64,000 bases of DNA. Source: JAWXBM01 sp034440115. Its GTDB lineage: Bacteria > Pseudomonadota > Gammaproteobacteria > Xanthomonadales > SZUA-36. The stretch lies in contig JAWXBM010000018.1 of assembly GCA_034440115.1 (NCBI GenBank), forward strand, positions 1 through 64,000, given 5' to 3'. The notes under the pieces are model-generated. The model was not told the DNA's origin and did no database searches. It worked only from the letters and a program-made list of their open reading frames with translations. Shown here piece by piece: positions 61,921 through 64,000 of the stretch; the stretch's first letter is position 1, and every line of letters starts with the position of its first letter. The position numbers and the translations under genes were made by a program.

Positions 61921-64000
61921 TTGCTTCTGACGCGAATTTCATTATCCAATCCCGTTGCAGTGGTGGTAGCCTGCTTGCTGCTGATCATTTTTGGCAGCAT
62001 TTCCCTGTTTCGGTTGCCTGTTCAAATGGCTCCTGAGATTGAGCGTCCGGAGATTTCGATCGAAACGGTTTGGCGCGCTTCAGCGCCCAATGAGATCGAG
62101 TCGGAAATTGTTGAGCCTCAGGAGGACGTATTACGCAGTATCCCGGGCTTGTTGAAGCTTCAGTCTACCGCCAATTTTGGCAGTGGTTCGCTGAACCTGC
62201 AGTTTGCCATCGGCACGGATATGAGTCGGGCCCTGATCGAAGTAATGAACCGTCTCAACCAGGTTCCTCGCTATCCGGTCGATGCTGAGGAGCCCGTCAT
62301 TGCCGTGGGTGGTGATGATTTTGACAAGGTCATTGCCTGGTGGGCGATATTGCCCATTGATGGCAACAGCAACTCGATCGAGAGTTACCAGGATTATGTT
62401 GAAGATACCGTTATTACCCGCATGGAACGTGTTCCCGGCGTTGCGCGTGTTGGCTCTTTTGGTGGCCGCAGCCACGAAGTGCGGATTTCCTTTGACCCCT
62501 ATAAAGCGGCCAACATCGGGCTTGATCTGACTTCCATTGCAGGCGAACTGGGCAGCAATGCGGATATATCAGCGGGCAGCAACGAAGTAGGGCGCCGACA
62601 ATACACTCTAAGGTTCAGCGGCAAATATGATGTTCAGTCGCTCGGTGACCTGGTGCTGGAGTGGCGCGAAGGACGACCCATCAAGCTGCGCGATATTGCC
62701 ACCATCGAGTTGACTATGGTGGATCCATCCGCGGTATTGCATCAAAACGGTAAACCTTCCATCTCGATATTTGCCATACCGGAATCCGGGGTTAATGTTC
62801 TGGAGGTTATGGCCGGGCTCAGCGATACGGTGGCCGATCTGGCCGAGAATAATCTGCAGCGCCAGGGCTTGCACATCTACAGTGATTATGACGAAACCAA
62901 GTACATTCTCGAATCCATCAGCATGGTGCGCAATAACCTGATACTGGGAATGTTGCTTGCTATCGTGGTGCTGTGGTGGTTCCTGCGCAAGTTCCGCGCC
63001 ACCCTGATCGTAGCGCTGTCGATTCCTTTATGCATGTTCGCCAGCTTCATGGTGCTGGACTTTGCCGGCCGTACCCTCAACATTATTTCCCTGGCTGGGC
63101 TGGCATTCGCCTCCGGCATGGTGCTGGATGCTGCCATCGTTGTTTTGGAAAACATATTTCGCCAACGCGAAGCGGGGCGTCATGGTGGTGAAGCCTCCAT
63201 GCGCGGCACCTCTGAGGTTTGGGGTGCGTTGTTAGCCTCTACCGCAACCACGGTGGCGATTTTTATGCCGGTGGTGTTTCTGGAAGATGAAGCCGGGCAA
63301 CTGTTCGGCGATCTGGCCATTACCATTTCGGCTGCTGTAGTCGCCTCTTTGCTGGTGGCCGTTACGGTATTGCCAACCGCTGCCGCCAACTGGATCAAGG
63401 GCCATGCCATTGAAGACATTCACCACGACTGGTGGGAGTGGATCTCTGATCACATTATGCGCTGGACAGATACACCCCGACGGCGCTGGGCCTGGGTTGC
63501 CAGCCTCATTTTGATCCCCATGGCGCTGGCCGTTTTGTTGCTGCCGCCGGCAGATTATCTGCCGGAAGGGCGCAAGAATTTCTTTATGGGCTTTATCATT
63601 TCGCCTCCGGGCATAGGCATTGAAGTGGGGGAAGAAGAGTTGGTCAAAGTGATCGATCAACGCCTCGACCCCTATCTGAAACGAGAAAAACAACCCTACC
63701 TGGAGAATTACTTTCTGGGTATGGCTCGTGGCTGGGGGACCTTTATCGGTGGCAGTGCCGTCGATCCTGAGCGCATGGATGAACTTATCGATGTGGTCAA
63801 CCGGGAGATTATTACAGGCTTTCCGGACACCTTTGGTTTCGCTGGTCGCGATCCCCTGTTCGGCGGTTCCCGCGGCGGCAGACAAATTGAAATCGATTTG
63901 TCTTCTGATTCCTTTGATTCTTTGCTGGCTGCCGGGCGGGCTGGATTTGACGCCATCATGCAGGCCATGCCAGAGGCTAACGTGCGGCCAGAACCGGGCC
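61921..64000 (+). CDS. RND-family efflux transporter, partial (3' end outside window)
   Basis: Inner-membrane proton antiporter subunit of an AcrB/MexF-like pump. About 693 N-terminal residues are present. TM1 (NPVAVVVACLLLIIFGSISL) is followed by the porter domain (VEPQEDVLRSIPGLLKLQST), then TM2-TM6 with LRKFRATLIVALSIPLCMFA and the proton-relay Asp in FASGMVLDAAIVVLENIFRQ. The second Asp of AcrB's DD pair is Ala here, seen in some subfamilies. The frame opens at 61894; I chose TTG at 61921 (LLLTRISLSNP, the usual short N-tail) with AGAGG upstream. No membrane-fusion protein gene precedes it. Confidence 0.9.
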   Translation, partial: MLLTRISLSNPVAVVVACLLLIIFGSISLFRLPVQMAPEIERPEISIETVWRASAPNEIESEIVEPQEDVLRSIPGLLKLQSTANFGSGSLNLQFAIGTDMSRALIEVMNRLNQVPRYPVDAEEPVIAVGGDDFDKVIAWWAILPIDGNSNSIESYQDYVEDTVITRMERVPGVARVGSFGGRSHEVRISFDPYKAANIGLDLTSIAGELGSNADISAGSNEVGRRQYTLRFSGKYDVQSLGDLVLEWREGRPIKLRDIATIELTMVDPSAVLHQNGKPSISIFAIPESGVNVLEVMAGLSDTVADLAENNLQRQGLHIYSDYDETKYILESISMVRNNLILGMLLAIVVLWWFLRKFRATLIVALSIPLCMFASFMVLDFAGRTLNIISLAGLAFASGMVLDAAIVVLENIFRQREAGRHGGEASMRGTSEVWGALLASTATTVAIFMPVVFLEDEAGQLFGDLAITISAAVVASLLVAVTVLPTAAANWIKGHAIEDIHHDWWEWISDHIMRWTDTPRRRWAWVASLILIPMALAVLLLPPADYLPEGRKNFFMGFIISPPGIGIEVGEEELVKVIDQRLDPYLKREKQPYLENYFLGMARGWGTFIGGSAVDPERMDELIDVVNREIITGFPDTFGFAGRDPLFGGSRGGRQIEIDLSSDSFDSLLAAGRAGFDAIMQAMPEANVRPEPG

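Noticed and set aside
1..64000. CRISPR array, prophage, integrase or rRNA operon
   Set aside because: Looked for regularly spaced direct repeats, phage structural genes, integrases and rRNA signatures and saw none.

Overview
The window looks like chromosomal DNA from a gammaproteobacterium. The evidence is gene order and gene content: a ubiK/glnK divergent pair with comM on the same side, a recG-ridA-spoT-rpoZ-gmk-yicC operon divergent from rph, mrcA divergent from pilMNOPQ, and glnS, mnmG, gltA and pepN nearby. Much of this order resembles Pseudomonas-type chromosomes. The C-terminal IFxDGFE tags, the TIR-TPR membrane protein and the dimethylglycine-dehydrogenase-like oxidase point to an environmental, perhaps marine, lineage outside the best-known genera. 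I cannot name the genus. I see no rRNA, tRNA, CRISPR array, prophage or complete insertion sequence.

Region by region. 1-1211 is the 5' part of comM, cut by the window edge. 1.4-17.2 kb is an accessory block lying between comM and ubiK, which are neighbours in Pseudomonas. It holds a small membrane protein/ribbon-helix-helix cassette, secreted hypotheticals, two amidohydrolases, msrA, a Tat-exported spermidine-dehydrogenase-like enzyme, a TIR-transmembrane-TPR protein translationally coupled to an exported IFxDGFE-tagged protein, a frameshifted AraC regulator, a DMGDH-like oxidase and an M20 peptidase homologue with altered metal ligands. 17.3-31.6 kb is mostly housekeeping: ubiK, glnK, the recG-to-yicC operon (DNA repair, stringent response, nucleotide metabolism), rph-rdgB-hemW, rpmE2 and gltA.

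31.6-39.6 kb carries mrcA (PBP1A) divergent from pilMNOPQ, the type IV pilus alignment complex and secretin. 39.6-46.5 kb has histidine degradation steps (hutF, hutG), a DUF938 methyltransferase, free-methionine sulfoxide reductase, sixA, a protease/FHA operon and a frameshifted tag. 46.4-58 kb has a Ser/Thr dehydratase, pepN, a Tyr-rich lipoprotein, mnmG with a structured-RNA candidate behind it, a GST, a DUF6065 protein, glnS and lemA. 58-64 kb has an M48 membrane protease, a GMC oxidoreductase with start-codon-like tandem repeats in its leader, and the 5' part of an RND pump.

The strongest candidates for something undescribed are the TIR-TPR/IFxDGFE pair with its in-frame 21-bp repeats, the two-hairpin RNA candidate near 53.9 kb, the membrane/RHH cassette near 1.5-2.2 kb and the protease/FHA operon. 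Two genes (AraC regulator, tag) are broken at A-homopolymers, which may be sequencing errors. All functions are inferred from motif recognition by eye; no database search was run.
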